From Mycolicibacterium arabiense (lineage in GTDB: Bacteria > Actinomycetota > Actinomycetes > Mycobacteriales > Mycobacteriaceae): a stretch of 64,000 nucleotides of DNA. The notes beneath the pieces are model-generated. The model was given only the letters and a program-made list of their open reading frames with translations, was not told the DNA's origin and searched no databases. Position numbers and translations under genes: made by a program. Location: positions 3,534,001 to 3,598,000 of the forward strand of contig NZ_AP022593.1 of assembly GCF_010731815.2 (NCBI RefSeq), read 5' to 3'. Position 1 is the first letter of the stretch, and each line of letters starts with the position of its first letter. Below, piece after piece: positions 51,272-62,824 of this stretch.

Positions 51272-52561
51272 TCACCCTAGACCGGCCGAGCGATGCCCCC
51301 GCGCGGTGATCGCGTGCGCGGCCAGACCGACGAGGTAGACGACGGCGCCGGCGCAGGCGAGCGCGGGGGAGTCCCCGTCGGCTGGGATCACGGCAGCCGC
51401 ACCAGCGATCGCGGCGATGAACGACACCCAGAACACCGAGTCCTGCACGGTGAACACGTGGCCGCGCAGCGCATCGTCGACGTCGATCTGCATCGCCGTG
51501 TCCGCACAGAGCTTGACCACCTGGCCCAGCGCGCCGAGCAGGAAGCCGCACACCGTCATCACCGGAAGCTGCAGCCCGGCCCCACACAGTTGCACGACGG
51601 CGGCGATCGCCAGTGCACCGTTCGCCGTGCGGTAGCGCCCGAAGCGGTGGACGACCGCCGGCGTCAGCAGCGTGGCGAGGAACGAACCGATGCCGGATGC
51701 GGCGACGAACAGCACCACGGTGCCCAGCCCCGCGACGTTGTGGCTGTCGCCGTGGCGCACCAGCAGGAGCACCAGCAGGGTGTTGATCCCAAACGCGATG
51801 CGGTGCGACGCGAGGCCGGCGAGGGTGGCCGCCACGGTCGGCACCTTCGCGACAGTGCTCAGCCCATAGCCCCACCCGGTCGCGACCACGTACGCGACGG
51901 AGCCGTGGACCGCGCGGCGGGTCTTGTCGGGGCCGAGCACGTGCGGCCCGAACCGGATCGACAGGACCAGCGCAAGAGCCACCGGCAGTGCCGCGGTGAA
52001 GATGATGACCGAGGCGCCGGTATCGCCTGCGCCGAACAGCCAGCGCGGCAGCAGCATGAAGTTCGCGCCTGCGAATGCGGCCACGGCGCCGCCCGCGGTG
52101 GCGACGGAGTTCATCGACACCACCTCGGCCCGTGGCACGACGTGGGGCAGCGCCGCCGACAGGCCCGACGACACGAACCGGGTGAACCCGTTGACGATCA
52201 GCGCGCCGCACAGGATCGGCACGTCGCCTGCGCCGAACGCCAGCAGCGTCGCGACGCCGAGCATTAGGACGAGTCGCACCGCGTTGGCGCCGACGAGGAC
52301 CAGGCGGCGGTCCCAGCGGTCGAGCAGCGCGCCGGCGAAGGGGCCGAGCAGGGAGTACGGCAGGAACAGCACCGCGAAGGCGCCGGCGATGGCCCACGGC
52401 TCGGCGGCACGCTCGGGGTTGAACAGCAGCGCCCCTGCCATCGCGGCCTGGAACAGTCCGTCGCCGAATTGGCTGACGACGCGCAGTTCGAGCAGACGCC
52501 TGAACTCCGGTAGTGACCGCAGCACCTGCAGGACTGCTGCGTGCCCACGCGGGTCTGCCAC
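51272..52561 (-). CDS. Major facilitator superfamily transporter (Rv0037c-like)
   Basis: The 429-residue polytopic protein has about 12 membrane helices and MFS loop signatures ([44 protein letters not shown]). The N-terminus is cytosolic. The substrate is not predictable, and drug or metabolite efflux is typical of this branch. GTG at 52561 is the start. It is transcribed with the TIGR03084 gene and divergent from yqgE. Confidence 0.9.
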   Translation of the reverse strand: MADPRGHAAVLQVLRSLPEFRRLLELRVVSQFGDGLFQAAMAGALLFNPERAAEPWAIAGAFAVLFLPYSLLGPFAGALLDRWDRRLVLVGANAVRLVLMLGVATLLAFGAGDVPILCGALIVNGFTRFVSSGLSAALPHVVPRAEVVSMNSVATAGGAVAAFAGANFMLLPRWLFGAGDTGASVIIFTAALPVALALVLSIRFGPHVLGPDKTRRAVHGSVAYVVATGWGYGLSTVAKVPTVAATLAGLASHRIAFGINTLLVLLLVRHGDSHNVAGLGTVVLFVAASGIGSFLATLLTPAVVHRFGRYRTANGALAIAAVVQLCGAGLQLPVMTVCGFLLGALGQVVKLCADTAMQIDVDDALRGHVFTVQDSVFWVSFIAAIAGAAAVIPADGDSPALACAGAVVYLVGLAAHAITARGHRSAGLG

Positions 52562-52713
52562 TTTCGGTTCCGACTCCGCTCTGTCCGGTGATGGTTCGAC
52601 ACGTTGGCGCTGCGATTCGCGACTCGATCCACACTACAAATCTTTCCGCTCGGCAGCGGCGCGGCCGGTGGGAGTTCGTGACCTCGCAGGGTTGCTGGTG
52701 CCATGATGGACGG

Positions 52714-53319
52714 GTGGCGCAGTCAGACGATCCGGAGGATTACCTCGCCCCCGCATCGCATCGGGTCCGCGCGGGGACGCTTCTGCTCGCCAACACCGAT
52801 CTCCTCGAGCCCACGTTCCGGCGCAGCGTGATCTACGTCGTCGAGCACAACGACGGCGGCACGCTGGGCGTGGTGTTGAACCGGCCGAGCGAGACGGCGG
52901 TGTACAACGTGCTGCCCCAGTGGACGAAGCTCGCGACCAAGCCGAAGACGATGTTCGTCGGCGGCCCGGTGAAGCGCGACGCGGCGCTGTGCCTGGCCAC
53001 CGTGCGCGTGGGCGTCGACGCCTCCGAGGTACCGGGGCTGCGGCACGTGCAGGGCCGCATCGCCATGGTCGACCTCGACGCCGACCCCGACGACATCGCT
53101 CCGGCCATCGAGGGCGTGCGGATCTACGCGGGCTACTCGGGGTGGACCATCGGTCAGCTCGAGGGCGAGATCGAACGCGACGACTGGATCGTGCTGTCGG
53201 CACTTCCGTCGGACGTCCTGGTCGAGCCGAAGGTCGACCTGTGGTCGCGGGTGCTGCGCCGTCAGCCCATGCCGCTGTCGATGCTCGCGACCCATCCGAT
53301 CGACGTCAGCCGCAATTAA
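52714..53319 (+). CDS. YqgE/AlgH family protein (Rv0038-like)
   Basis: The 201-residue protein has the UPF0301 signatures RAGTLLLANTDLLEPTFRRS, VVEHNDGGTLGVVLNRPSE, VGGPVKRDAALCLA, RIYAGYSGWTIGQLEGEIER and DDWIVLSALPSDVL. The biochemical function of this widespread family is unknown. GTG at 52714 gives the N-terminus VAQSDDPEDYLAP. The open frame upstream overlaps the divergent MFS gene and is not credible. It is convergent with the small membrane gene, 6 bp between stops. Confidence 0.93.
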   Translation: MAQSDDPEDYLAPASHRVRAGTLLLANTDLLEPTFRRSVIYVVEHNDGGTLGVVLNRPSETAVYNVLPQWTKLATKPKTMFVGGPVKRDAALCLATVRVGVDASEVPGLRHVQGRIAMVDLDADPDDIAPAIEGVRIYAGYSGWTIGQLEGEIERDDWIVLSALPSDVLVEPKVDLWSRVLRRQPMPLSMLATHPIDVSRN

Positions 53320-53325
53320 GCCGCG

Positions 53326-53676
53326 TCAGTTGCACGACAGCGTGCAGGATGCGCACGCGTTACCGCAGCCTCCGGTGGCCGAACTCGCAGCCTCGGTGCG
53401 GGCCACGGCCTTCGCCGCCTGATAGCAGCCCGCGGCGATGGTCCCGACTGCGCCGACGACGCACACCACGAGCAGCAGGACGGCGGATCCGCCAGGAGCC
53501 GCCAGCGCCGCGATGCCGCCCGCGGCGAGCATGACCGCTGCCGCGAGTTGAGTGGGTGCGACGGTCCGAAGGACACCGGCGACCGGGTCGTTGGGCCGGG
53601 GCCGGGCCAACAGCCACAGCCCCGCCGCGGCGACCGCGGCCGCCGCGCTCAGGCACAGGACCGCGGCGATCAGCAT
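53326..53676 (-). CDS. Small membrane protein with Cys-rich C-terminus (Rv0039c-like)
   Basis: ATG at 53676 gives a 116-residue protein with three hydrophobic helices (LIAAVLCLSAAAAVAAAGLW, LAAAVMLAAGGIAAL, AVLLLVVCVVGAVGTIA) and a C-terminal cysteine cluster GGCGNACASCTLSCN. The clustered Cys might bind a metal. Function unknown. It lies between yqgE and mtc28 as in M. tuberculosis. The open frame continues upstream to 53898 over mtc28 and is not the real start. Confidence 0.75.
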   Translation of the reverse strand: MLIAAVLCLSAAAAVAAAGLWLLARPRPNDPVAGVLRTVAPTQLAAAVMLAAGGIAALAAPGGSAVLLLVVCVVGAVGTIAAGCYQAAKAVARTEAASSATGGCGNACASCTLSCN

Positions 53677-53740
53677 GCGATCGAGGATACGAGCCACCAC
53701 GTCGCGCCGTCGAATCCGCAGATCTCCGGCGGCACGCCGC

Positions 53741-54646
53741 CTAGCTGGGGATGCCCGGCAGCGGTGGCAGCGGCGGCAGACCCGGGATGCCGGGCGCCGG
53801 CGGAGCGGCCGGCGGGGGCGGCGGTGCGGCCGAGGCCACCCGGAAGCCATTGACGATCGCATCGGTTGCGTCGCCTGCGGCGACGGACACCTGCGCACTG
53901 GTCGTCACCGACAGCGTGACCAGGTAGCGGTCGGGGCCGGACTGTGCGATGACGTGGCGACGCGACGTGTTGAGCGTCATGTTGTTCTGCCGGTAGGTGC
54001 CCTCGATGATCGATGCCGGCATGCCGCCGAAGTCGGCCATCGAACCGTCCGTCGAGCGCCATGCCGGCAGCTGCTGGCTCTCGATGAAGCCGTGGCTGAT
54101 CGCTTCCTTCGGGTCGAAGTCGCCGATCAGCTTGTAGACGTTGAGCGCGGCGTTGGAGGTATACAGCCCGTCGCCGCCGACGCGGTCGGCGATCACCGCG
54201 AAGGCGTCCGGCACGTTCGGATCCGGGACGTGAGCCCATCCGGTCGGCATGGGCAGCACGATGTTCAGTGCGGTGAACCCATTGGCGACCTGCGGCTCCA
54301 TGGCGACGTTCTTGGACCGCAGGAACTCGGCGATGGTGCCCGACGTGGCGGGTGCGATGGTCGGCACGGCGGGCACCGGTGCGATGGCGGGGGCGGCAAG
54401 CCCCGCGGCGGGCACGGCGCCGGGGCCCACGGCGCCTGCGACAGGAGCGATCGCTCGCTGGTCGGCCAGCCCTGGGGTGCCTGCCTGAACGACGACGGTC
54501 TGGGTGACCGTCGCAGGCGATGGCAGCGGGGGAAGCGGGACGCTGGGCTCGGCCGAGGCGATCGTGCCGGCGAAGCCGACGACGCCGGCGACACCCACGG
54601 CGACACCTCCTGTGACGAGCCCCCATCGACGGGCAGTGGCGAACAT
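53741..54646 (-). CDS. mtc28: Secreted proline-rich antigen Mtc28-like (LpqN/LpqT fold)
   Basis: The 301-residue protein has a signal peptide (GLVTGGVAVGVAGVVGFAGT, cleavage after ASA), a Pro/Ala/Val-rich linker (about 32-100) and a globular LpqN-type domain (about 105-275, NIVLPMPTGWAHVPDPNVPD, GFIESQQLPAWRSTDG, IVNGFRVASA). A Pro-rich tail (PPPPPAAPPAPGIPGLPPLP) ends it. It lacks a lipobox cysteine and so would be released or wall-associated. Rv0040c, the secreted 28-kDa antigen, has the same architecture and location. Confidence 0.9.
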   Translation of the reverse strand: MFATARRWGLVTGGVAVGVAGVVGFAGTIASAEPSVPLPPLPSPATVTQTVVVQAGTPGLADQRAIAPVAGAVGPGAVPAAGLAAPAIAPVPAVPTIAPATSGTIAEFLRSKNVAMEPQVANGFTALNIVLPMPTGWAHVPDPNVPDAFAVIADRVGGDGLYTSNAALNVYKLIGDFDPKEAISHGFIESQQLPAWRSTDGSMADFGGMPASIIEGTYRQNNMTLNTSRRHVIAQSGPDRYLVTLSVTTSAQVSVAAGDATDAIVNGFRVASAAPPPPPAAPPAPGIPGLPPLPPLPGIPS

Positions 54647-54875
54647 CTGACGGCGGTCCTTCCGAGAAACAGGGTGCGGTGGAACCGCGGTGGCGTGTGT
54701 CGTATCGATCAGGCGCCGACCATATCCACGGCCAGAACGACGCCACTAGACCCGAACGGCACCTGCAACCGAGCTCTCACCGGTCTGCAACGGAACCGAT
54801 ACCAAGCACGGCGACGCCACGGCGTGCGGCGGAGGGCCGAACCGCCGCCGATCCGGCACTGACTACCCTGTTCAC

Positions 54876-57740
54876 GTGACTGACCGGCCCGTCGACGACC
54901 ATTCCGACACCCCGAGACACCGCTACACGGCGGAACTCGCGGGTGCGATCGAGCGCGACTGGCAGGAGACGTGGGCGCAGCGGGGCACCTTCCACGTGCC
55001 GAACCCCGTCGGTAGCCTGGCGCCGACCGACGGCTCGACCGTGCCCGCCGACAAGATGTTCGTCCAGGACATGTTCCCGTACCCGTCCGGCGAGGGGCTG
55101 CACGTCGGCCACCCGCTGGGGTACATCGCCACCGACGTCTATGCGCGCTACTTCCGCATGACGGGTCGCAACGTCCTGCATGCCCTGGGGTTCGATGCGT
55201 TCGGCCTGCCCGCCGAGCAGTACGCCGTGCAGACCGGGACGCATCCGCGCACCCGCACCGAGGCGAACATCGTCAACTTCCGCCGCCAGCTGGGCCGCCT
55301 GGGCCTCGGCCACGACGCCCGGCGCAGCTTCGCGACCACCGACGTCGACTTCTACGAGTGGACGCAGTGGATCTTCCTGCAGATCTTCAACGCCTGGTTC
55401 GACCCGGCCGTGCGGAAGGCCCGGCCGATCGACGAGTTGATCGCCGAGTTCGAATCGGGGGCGCGCAGCCTCGACGACGGCCGGTCGTGGAACGACCTGT
55501 CGGCGGGGGAACGGCGCGACGTCGTCGACTCCTACCGTCTGGTCTACCGCGCAGACTCGATGGTGAACTGGTGCCCCGGGTTGGGCACCGTGCTCGCCAA
55601 CGAGGAGGTCACCTCCGAGGGTCGCAGCGATCGCGGCAACTTCCCGGTGTTCCGGAAGCGGTTGCGGCAGTGGATGATGCGGATCACCGCGTACTCCGAC
55701 CGGCTGCTCGAGGACCTCGACGTCCTGGACTGGCCGGACAAGGTCAAGGCCATGCAGCGCAACTGGATCGGCCGTTCGACGGGCGCTGAGGTGCGGTTCG
55801 CGACCGATGCAGGCGACGTCGAGGTGTTCACCACCCGGCCCGACACCCTGTTCGGCGCGACGTACGTGGTGCTGGCGCCGGAGCACGAACTGGTCGACGC
55901 TCTGGTTGCGGCCCAGTGGCCCGGCGCGACCGACGAGCGCTGGACCTACGGTGCGGCGACACCGGCCGAGGCGGTGGCGAGTTACCGCACGGCCATCGCC
56001 GCCAAGTCGGACCTGGAGCGCCAGGAGAACAAGACCAAGACCGGTGTGTTCCTGGGGGCGTATGCCACCAATCCCGTGAACGGCGAACGCGTTCCGGTGT
56101 TCATCGCCGACTACGTGCTGGCCGGTTACGGCACGGGCGCGATCATGGCGGTGCCCGGACACGATCAGCGTGACTGGGAGTTCGCCTCGCAGTTCGGGTT
56201 GCCGATCGTGCAGGTGATTTCGGGTGGAAGCGTCGAAGAGTCCGCGTACGGCGGCGACGGCACGCTGATCAACTCGGGTGATCTGGACGGCCTGAGCATC
56301 GCGTCGGCCAAGGAGGCCGTGATCAACCGGCTCGAGGCCGACGGCCATGGCCGGGCGCGCGTCGAGTACAAGTTGCGCGACTGGCTGTTCGCCCGGCAGC
56401 GGTACTGGGGTGAGCCGTTCCCCATCGTCTACGACGCCGACGGCCGGGCCCATCCGTTGCCGAATTCGGCCCTGCCGGTTGAGCTTCCGGACGTGCCCGA
56501 CTATGCGCCGGTGCAGTTCGATCCCGACGACGCCGACAGCGAGCCGTCTCCTCCGCTTGGCAAGGCCACCGAGTGGGTGAACGTCGAGCTCGACCTCGGC
56601 GACGGCCTGCAGAGCTACACCCGCGACACCAACGTCATGCCGCAGTGGGCAGGCAGCTCCTGGTACGAGCTGCGCTACGCCGACCCGCACAACTCGGAGA
56701 CGTTCTGCGCCAAGGAGAACGAGGCGTACTGGATGGGTCCGCGACCCGCCGAGCACGGCGCGGGCGACCCCGGCGGCGTCGACCTGTACGTCGGCGGTGT
56801 CGAACATGCCGTGCTGCACCTGCTGTACTCGCGGTTCTGGCACAAGGTGCTCTACGACCTCGGGCACGTGAGTTCCCGCGAGCCGTACCGCCGGTTGGTC
56901 AACCAGGGGTACATCCAGGCGTTCGCCTACACCGACTCGCGCGGCTCGTACGTGGAGGCGTCGAAGGTGGTAGAGCGCGACGGGAAGTTCTACTACCCGG
57001 ACAGTCGCGGCGGGACCGTAGAAGAGATGGAGGTCTTCCAGGAGTTCGGGAAGATCGGCAAGAGCCTCAAGAACTCGGTGTCGCCCGACGAGATCTGCGA
57101 CGGCTACGGCGCGGACACGTTGCGCGTCTACGAGATGTCGATGGGTCCGCTGGAGGCGTCGCGGCCGTGGGCCACGAAGGACGTCGTCGGTGCCTACCGC
57201 TTCCTGCAGCGGGTGTGGCGCGTAGTGGTCGACGAGGACTCGGGTGCCGAGCGGGTCGACGAACACTCCGCGATCGACGACGCAACCCTGCGTCTGCTGC
57301 ACCGCACGATCGCCGGTGTCTCGGAAGACTATGCGGCACTGCGCAACAACACGGCGGCGGCGAAGCTGATCGAGTACACCAACCACCTGACCAAGGAAGG
57401 CGTCACCGCGCGCGCGGCCGTCGAGCCGCTGGTGTTGATGGTGGCGCCGCTGGCCCCGCACCTCGCCGAGGAGCTGTGGAAGCGGCTGGGCCACGAGACC
57501 TCGCTGGCGCATGGGCCGTTTCCGCAGGCGGATCCGGCGTTCCTGGTCGAGGACACCGTCGAGTACCCGGTGCAGGTCAACGGCAAGGTGCGCGGCCGGA
57601 TCACCGTGGCCGCCGACGCTGATGCCGACGTGCTCGAGGCGGCCGCGCTGGCCGAGGAGAAGGTGGCGGCGTTCCTGGCGGGCGCCAAGCCGAAGAAGGT
57701 CATCGTCGTGGCCGGGCGCCTGGTCAACATCGTCGTCTGA
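54876..57740 (+). CDS. leuS: Leucyl-tRNA synthetase
   Basis: LeuS charges tRNA-Leu. The 954-residue class I enzyme has the HIGH-like motif HVGHPLGY in [20 protein letters not shown], a CP1 editing domain ([40 protein letters not shown]) and the KMSKS-like [14 protein letters not shown]. The C-terminal anticodon-binding part ends in [15 protein letters not shown]. The start is GTG at 54876. The 229-bp divergent gap before mtc28 holds no clear T-box. Confidence 0.97.
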   Translation: MTDRPVDDHSDTPRHRYTAELAGAIERDWQETWAQRGTFHVPNPVGSLAPTDGSTVPADKMFVQDMFPYPSGEGLHVGHPLGYIATDVYARYFRMTGRNVLHALGFDAFGLPAEQYAVQTGTHPRTRTEANIVNFRRQLGRLGLGHDARRSFATTDVDFYEWTQWIFLQIFNAWFDPAVRKARPIDELIAEFESGARSLDDGRSWNDLSAGERRDVVDSYRLVYRADSMVNWCPGLGTVLANEEVTSEGRSDRGNFPVFRKRLRQWMMRITAYSDRLLEDLDVLDWPDKVKAMQRNWIGRSTGAEVRFATDAGDVEVFTTRPDTLFGATYVVLAPEHELVDALVAAQWPGATDERWTYGAATPAEAVASYRTAIAAKSDLERQENKTKTGVFLGAYATNPVNGERVPVFIADYVLAGYGTGAIMAVPGHDQRDWEFASQFGLPIVQVISGGSVEESAYGGDGTLINSGDLDGLSIASAKEAVINRLEADGHGRARVEYKLRDWLFARQRYWGEPFPIVYDADGRAHPLPNSALPVELPDVPDYAPVQFDPDDADSEPSPPLGKATEWVNVELDLGDGLQSYTRDTNVMPQWAGSSWYELRYADPHNSETFCAKENEAYWMGPRPAEHGAGDPGGVDLYVGGVEHAVLHLLYSRFWHKVLYDLGHVSSREPYRRLVNQGYIQAFAYTDSRGSYVEASKVVERDGKFYYPDSRGGTVEEMEVFQEFGKIGKSLKNSVSPDEICDGYGADTLRVYEMSMGPLEASRPWATKDVVGAYRFLQRVWRVVVDEDSGAERVDEHSAIDDATLRLLHRTIAGVSEDYAALRNNTAAAKLIEYTNHLTKEGVTARAAVEPLVLMVAPLAPHLAEELWKRLGHETSLAHGPFPQADPAFLVEDTVEYPVQVNGKVRGRITVAADADADVLEAAALAEEKVAAFLAGAKPKKVIVVAGRLVNIVV

Positions 57741-57751
57741 CGGCCGAAGTC

Positions 57752-57788
57752 GGCGCGCTCACCCGCGGTCACCGCGGATGGGCGCGCC
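57752..57788. terminator. Bidirectional terminator between leuS and the amidase gene
   Basis: Nested inverted repeats GGCGCGC/GCGCGCC (outer) and CCGCGGT-C-ACCGCGG (inner) form a strong hairpin between two convergent stop codons, ending 4 bp before the amidase stop. Confidence 0.7.
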
Positions 57789-57792
57789 CAAG

Positions 57793-59475
57793 TCACGGCA
57801 GGGGTGGGGCGAGCGGCGGGGGAGTGCGCCGAGACCCCAGCGCCTCGAACGCCGCCGCGTACCCGAGCAGCGCGACGTCGTCGTAGGCCCGGCCTGCGAA
57901 CGTCAGACCGACGGGCATCCCGATGTCGGTCATCGTGCCCATCGGCACCGTGACCGTCGGGATGCCGAGGTGCCGAATCGCCAGGTTGCCGTTGGCAACC
58001 CACACGCCATTGCGCCAACCGAGGTCGGCGGACAACGGGTTGACGTCCATGTCCGACGGTCCGACGTCGGCGACGGCCGGGAAGATCACCGCGTCCAGTC
58101 CGAGGCTCGTCATCCAGTCCTCGAGGTCGATGCGGCGGGTGTCCTCCAGTCCGCGGAGCCCGTCGGCGAGGTGCGGTATGTCGGCGAGCGACTCGATGGG
58201 GTGCTCGCGCAGGAACGCCGGGTACTCGTTGATGTCGTCGTCGAAGCCGGTGTACCGGTCGGGTAGCGCGCCAGGGGGATGCGGGAAGATGCGGCTGCCG
58301 TCGACGTCGGCGAGCCGGGTCAGCGCGGGATCGCCGTTGGCACGCAGGAAGTCGTCCCACGCCCACGCCGAGAGGTCCCAGATCTCGCGGCGCAGGTAGT
58401 CCGGGCTCACCAGGCCGCGAGTGCCAATCGTCGGCGCACCGGCGCGGTCGCCCTCGTAGTTGGTGACGACCGGGAAGTCCACCTCGACCACCCGCGCACC
58501 GGCGGCCTCCAGGTCGCGCCGGGCCGACTCGAACAGCTCCAGCACCGACGGCCGGGTCTCGACGCGCGTGCCGGTCGGACCCCCGATCCCCGTGGCGTCC
58601 ACGCCCGCATCGGGGTCGGCATTGACGTACATCCGCGGCACGCCGAGTGTTAGCCCGGATAGGCTCCCCGCCACGCCGTGGAACGACGGCGGCCGCAGGT
58701 CATTCACGCTGGGGATCGGCACCCAGTCCTGCGTACGCCAGAAGTCGCCCCGCACATCGGGATCGGGCGCCACGACGACGTCGAGTACCTCGAGCAGGTC
58801 CGCCATCGAGCGGGTGTGCGGGACCACGACGTCCATCGTCGGCACCAGCGGCCAACCACCCCGGGTGGAGATCACCCCACGCGACGGCGTGTAGGCGCAC
58901 AGCGCGTTGTTCGACGCGGGACCGCGCCCCGACGACCACGTCTCCTCGCCGATCCCGAACGCGCACAACGACGCCGCGGTCGCCGTGCCGGAACCGTTCG
59001 ACGATCCGGACGCGAACGGCGCAGTGAGAAACGCTGCGTTGTAGGGACTCTCGGCCCGGCCGTAGTGGCCGCGCTGCATGCCACCGTTCGCCATCGGCGG
59101 CATGTTGGTCAGGCCGATCAGCACGGCACCGCCGGCTCGCAACCGCTCCACCACGAACGAGTCGCGCTGAGCGACCAGATCGGCGAACGCCGGGCTGCCG
59201 GCTGCGGCGGTGAGTCCGCGAGCGAGGTAGCTGTCCTTCACGGTGTACGGAATGCCGTCGAGCGGGCCGAGGACGGAACCCTCGGCGCGGCGGGTGTCGG
59301 ATGCCGCCGCGCCGGAGCGGGCCGAGGGGTTGACGACGACGATCGAGTTGAGTTGGCCGTCGTAGGCCGCGATGCGGTCCAGGTACGCCTCGAGCAGGCT
59401 CACCGCGGACGCGCGGCCGGTCTCGAGGGCGGCACGGAGATCGGCGATGGACGCCTCGTGCACGTTCACGGTCAC
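57793..59475 (-). CDS. Amidase-signature family enzyme
   Basis: The 560-residue protein has the Ser-Ser-Lys catalytic pattern: Lys in GIPYTVKDSYLARG, and the Ser/Gly-rich motif ASGSSNGSGTATAASLCAFG followed by GEETWSSGRGPASNN. The C-terminal LDAVIFPAVADVGPSDM and IPTVTVPMGTMTDIGMPVGL blocks are also family-like. Such enzymes hydrolyse amides with release of ammonia or an amine. The substrate is not predictable. GTG at 59475 overlaps the SDR stop (GTGA), so the two are translationally coupled. Confidence 0.88.
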   Translation of the reverse strand: MTVNVHEASIADLRAALETGRASAVSLLEAYLDRIAAYDGQLNSIVVVNPSARSGAAASDTRRAEGSVLGPLDGIPYTVKDSYLARGLTAAAGSPAFADLVAQRDSFVVERLRAGGAVLIGLTNMPPMANGGMQRGHYGRAESPYNAAFLTAPFASGSSNGSGTATAASLCAFGIGEETWSSGRGPASNNALCAYTPSRGVISTRGGWPLVPTMDVVVPHTRSMADLLEVLDVVVAPDPDVRGDFWRTQDWVPIPSVNDLRPPSFHGVAGSLSGLTLGVPRMYVNADPDAGVDATGIGGPTGTRVETRPSVLELFESARRDLEAAGARVVEVDFPVVTNYEGDRAGAPTIGTRGLVSPDYLRREIWDLSAWAWDDFLRANGDPALTRLADVDGSRIFPHPPGALPDRYTGFDDDINEYPAFLREHPIESLADIPHLADGLRGLEDTRRIDLEDWMTSLGLDAVIFPAVADVGPSDMDVNPLSADLGWRNGVWVANGNLAIRHLGIPTVTVPMGTMTDIGMPVGLTFAGRAYDDVALLGYAAAFEALGSRRTPPPLAPPLP

Positions 59476-60137
59476 CGCGGCCGGATGATGACTTCGTGGA
59501 CGTGCGCGTCGGGCGGGGTGGCCACCGCCTGCGCGACCGCCGCCGCCACGGTGTCCGCGCGCAGGAACTGCTCGGGCTCGTAGTCGCGCTCCTCGTAGGC
59601 GATGAGGTCGCGTTGCATGTCGGTGTCGATGCGGCCGGGGTGGATCGAGGTGACGCGCAGGTCCCGCTCGTCGGCCCGCAGCGAGTCCGCGAAGGACCGC
59701 AGCGCGAACTTGCTCGCCGAGTACGACGCCAACCCGGGGGAGGCGTTGATGCCGGAGCCCGAGTTGATGAACACGACGTGCCCGCCCGCGGCCCGCAGCG
59801 CGGGAAGCAGCGCCAGCGTGAGCGCGACCGCGCCGACGACGTTGACCTCGAGTGTGGCCCGCCACTGCTCGGGAACGGTCTCGGCCACGCGCCCTGGATA
59901 GGCGACGCCGGCGTTGTGCACCAGCACGTCGAGCTCGGTGATGGGTTCGACGACGGTCTCGACGTCACCGGTGTCGGCCAGGTCGATCGGCCAGGTCGTC
60001 GCGCCGTACAGCTCGGCGACCTCGTCGAGCCGATGCGACGGCCGGCCCGCCAGGAACAGGGTGTGAGTGGGGGCGAGGGCCGCGGCGATGGCCTTGCCAA
60101 GGCCGGCCGAAGCACCCGTGATCATCGCGGTAGGCAC
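59472..60137 (-). CDS. Short-chain dehydrogenase/reductase
   Basis: The 221-residue protein has the Rossmann motif TGASAGLG, NAG in VLVHNAGVAYPG, the catalytic Ser (INSGSG) and YxxxK (YSASK), and PG in IHPGRIDTDM. The co-factor loop AGRPSHRLDE with Arg suggests NADPH. It is a classical SDR with unknown substrate. GTG at 60137 is used. The frame remains open far upstream over the divergent GgH gene and that part is antisense. It is coupled to the amidase. Confidence 0.88.
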   Translation of the reverse strand: MPTAMITGASAGLGKAIAAALAPTHTLFLAGRPSHRLDEVAELYGATTWPIDLADTGDVETVVEPITELDVLVHNAGVAYPGRVAETVPEQWRATLEVNVVGAVALTLALLPALRAAGGHVVFINSGSGINASPGLASYSASKFALRSFADSLRADERDLRVTSIHPGRIDTDMQRDLIAYEERDYEPEQFLRADTVAAAVAQAVATPPDAHVHEVIIRPR

Positions 60138-60194
60138 ACGAGGGACGTTACCTAGTTCTGCAAGCCTCGCCGTCCCGTCGCATGATTGACGGCG

Positions 60195-61535
60195 ATGCCC
60201 CCTGATCCGACGTTCGCGCCCACCCAGCTCGCGGCCCGCGCCGCCTATCTGCTGCGCGGCAACGACCTGGGCACGATGACGACCGCGGCGCCGCTGCTGT
60301 ACCCGCACATGTGGAGCTGGGACGCCGCGTTCGTGGCGATCGGGCTCGCTCCGCTGAGCGTGGAGCGGGCCGTCGTCGAACTCGACACCCTGCTCTCGGC
60401 GCAGTGGCACAACGGCATGATCCCGCACATCGTCTTCGCCAACGGCGTCGACGGGTACTTCCCCGGGCCTGCCCGCTGGGCGTGTGCGTCGCTGACGCCG
60501 AACGCCCCGACGAACCGCCACACCTCCGGCATCACCCAGCCGCCGGTGCATGCGATCGCGGTGCAGCGCATCCTCGATCACGCACGCACCCGCGGCCGCT
60601 CGACCAGGGCGGTGGCCGAGTCGTTCCTCGACCGGCGCTGGTCGGATCTGGTGCGCTGGCACCGCTGGCTGGCCGAGGCGCGGGATCCGAACGAGCGCGG
60701 CAGGGTGACGCTGTACCACGGGTGGGAGTCCGGGATGGACAACTCGCCGCGCTGGGACAGCTCGTACGCCAACGTCGTCCCCGGCGACGTGCCGCCGTAC
60801 GAGCGCGAGGACAACAAGGTCAACACCGACGCCAGCCAGCGACCGTCCGATCTCGAGTACGACCGCTACCTGTGGCTGCTCGAGGAGATGAAGTCCGCGC
60901 GCTACGACGACGTGCTGCTGCCGAAGGCGATGAGCTTCGCGGTGGAGGACGTCTTCGTCTCGGCGATCCTGTCGGTGGCGTGCACGGTGCTCGCCGAGAT
61001 CGGCGAGGACTACAAGCGCCCGCACGCCGACGTTCGCGACCTGTACGCGTGGGCCGAACGGTTCCGGATGGGCGTCGTCGAGGCAGCCGATCAACGCACC
61101 GGTGCCGCAAGGGATTACGACACCCGCACCGAGAAGTGGATCCAGACGGAGACCGTCGCGCAGTTCGCCCCGCTGCTGTGCGGTGGCCTGCCGCACGACC
61201 GGGAACGCGCGCTGTTGCGCCTGCTCGAAGGCCCACGATTCTGCGGGCATCCGGATCTCGAGTACGGCCTCATCCCGTCGACGTCACCGGTGTCGCGGGA
61301 CTTCCGGGCGCGCGAGTACTGGCGCGGCCCGGTGTGGCCGGTGGTGGGCTGGCTGTTCTCGTGGTGCTTCGCGCGGCGCGGGTGGGCCGAACGGGCGGCG
61401 GTGCTGCGCCGCGAAGGTCTGCGCCAAGCCAGTGACGGCACGTTCGCCGAGTACTACGAGCCGTTCACCGGCGAGCCGTTGGGCTCCATGCAGCAGTCGT
61501 GGACCGCCGCTGCGGTGCTGGACTGGTTGGGCTGA
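60195..61535 (+). CDS. ggh: Glucosylglycerate hydrolase (GH63 family)
   Basis: The enzyme hydrolyses glucosylglycerate, a compatible solute stored under nitrogen limitation, to glucose and glycerate. The 446-residue length equals that recalled for the M. hassiacum enzyme. The residues recalled as important there are at the same numbers: Tyr36, Trp42 and Asp43 in LYPHMWSWDAA, catalytic Asp182 in ESGMDNSPRW and Glu419 in GTFAEYYEPF. ATG at 60195 is chosen, and TTG at 60186 is an alternative. Its distribution is restricted to rapid growers. It is divergent from the SDR-amidase pair and convergent with marR. Confidence 0.93.
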   Translation: MPPDPTFAPTQLAARAAYLLRGNDLGTMTTAAPLLYPHMWSWDAAFVAIGLAPLSVERAVVELDTLLSAQWHNGMIPHIVFANGVDGYFPGPARWACASLTPNAPTNRHTSGITQPPVHAIAVQRILDHARTRGRSTRAVAESFLDRRWSDLVRWHRWLAEARDPNERGRVTLYHGWESGMDNSPRWDSSYANVVPGDVPPYEREDNKVNTDASQRPSDLEYDRYLWLLEEMKSARYDDVLLPKAMSFAVEDVFVSAILSVACTVLAEIGEDYKRPHADVRDLYAWAERFRMGVVEAADQRTGAARDYDTRTEKWIQTETVAQFAPLLCGGLPHDRERALLRLLEGPRFCGHPDLEYGLIPSTSPVSRDFRAREYWRGPVWPVVGWLFSWCFARRGWAERAAVLRREGLRQASDGTFAEYYEPFTGEPLGSMQQSWTAAAVLDWLG

Positions 61536-61550
61536 GCGAGGATTCGAGCC

Positions 61551-62015
61551 TCAGGGCTCGGCGGTCTCGGCGAGGCGGGTGAGCGGCGCCAGCGCCTTGG
61601 CGAGGCAATCGCGGTCCTCGACGCTGAGCTTGCTCAGCATCGCTGCGAGCGCCGCCCGTCGGGTCGCCAGCGCCTCGCGGTGCTGAACGAGGCCCCGCGG
61701 CGTCACGTCGACGAGCACGGCGCGCAGATCGGATGGGTCGCGCGAGCGCTTCACCAGGCCGAGTTTCTCGAGCCGGCGGATCGCCACGGTGGTGGTGGGC
61801 GTCCGGACGCGCTCGTGCGCGGCCAGTTCGGTCATGCGGATCGGGCCCAGGTCCAGCAGCGTCAGCAGGATCGACAGCTGCGCCAATGTGAGGTCGGCAC
61901 CCTCGGCGTCGCCCTTGGGTGCTCCGCCCGTGCGCCGCAGGACGGAGAACAGCTTGGAGAGCACCTGTTGCATCTCTCCAGCCAGCTCAGTGACCTGCGG
62001 TTCGGTGTCGACCAT
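61551..62015 (-). CDS. MarR-family transcriptional regulator (Rv0042c-like)
   Basis: The 154-residue protein has a winged helix-turn-helix: LTLAQLSILLTLLDLGPIRM, TELAAHERVRTPTTTVAIRRLEKLGL and the wing KRSRDPSDLRAVLVDVTPRG. Such proteins bind dyads as dimers and respond to phenolic or other ligands. It corresponds to Rv0042c near leuS. It may control its own gene or the ABC transporter genes downstream, but no operator was identified. Confidence 0.9.
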   Translation of the reverse strand: MVDTEPQVTELAGEMQQVLSKLFSVLRRTGGAPKGDAEGADLTLAQLSILLTLLDLGPIRMTELAAHERVRTPTTTVAIRRLEKLGLVKRSRDPSDLRAVLVDVTPRGLVQHREALATRRAALAAMLSKLSVEDRDCLAKALAPLTRLAETAEP

Positions 62016-62065
62016 AATTCGCTAGTCTAACCTGTCAGGGGCTGTCAGCAGCTGAAGATCGCGGT

Positions 62066-62820
<755 letters not shown>

Positions 62821-62824
<4 letters not shown>

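Noticed and set aside
54647..54875. T-box or other riboswitch upstream of leuS
   Set aside because: No T-box core motif (such as UGGN with a leucine specifier hairpin) could be recognised in the 229-bp gap.
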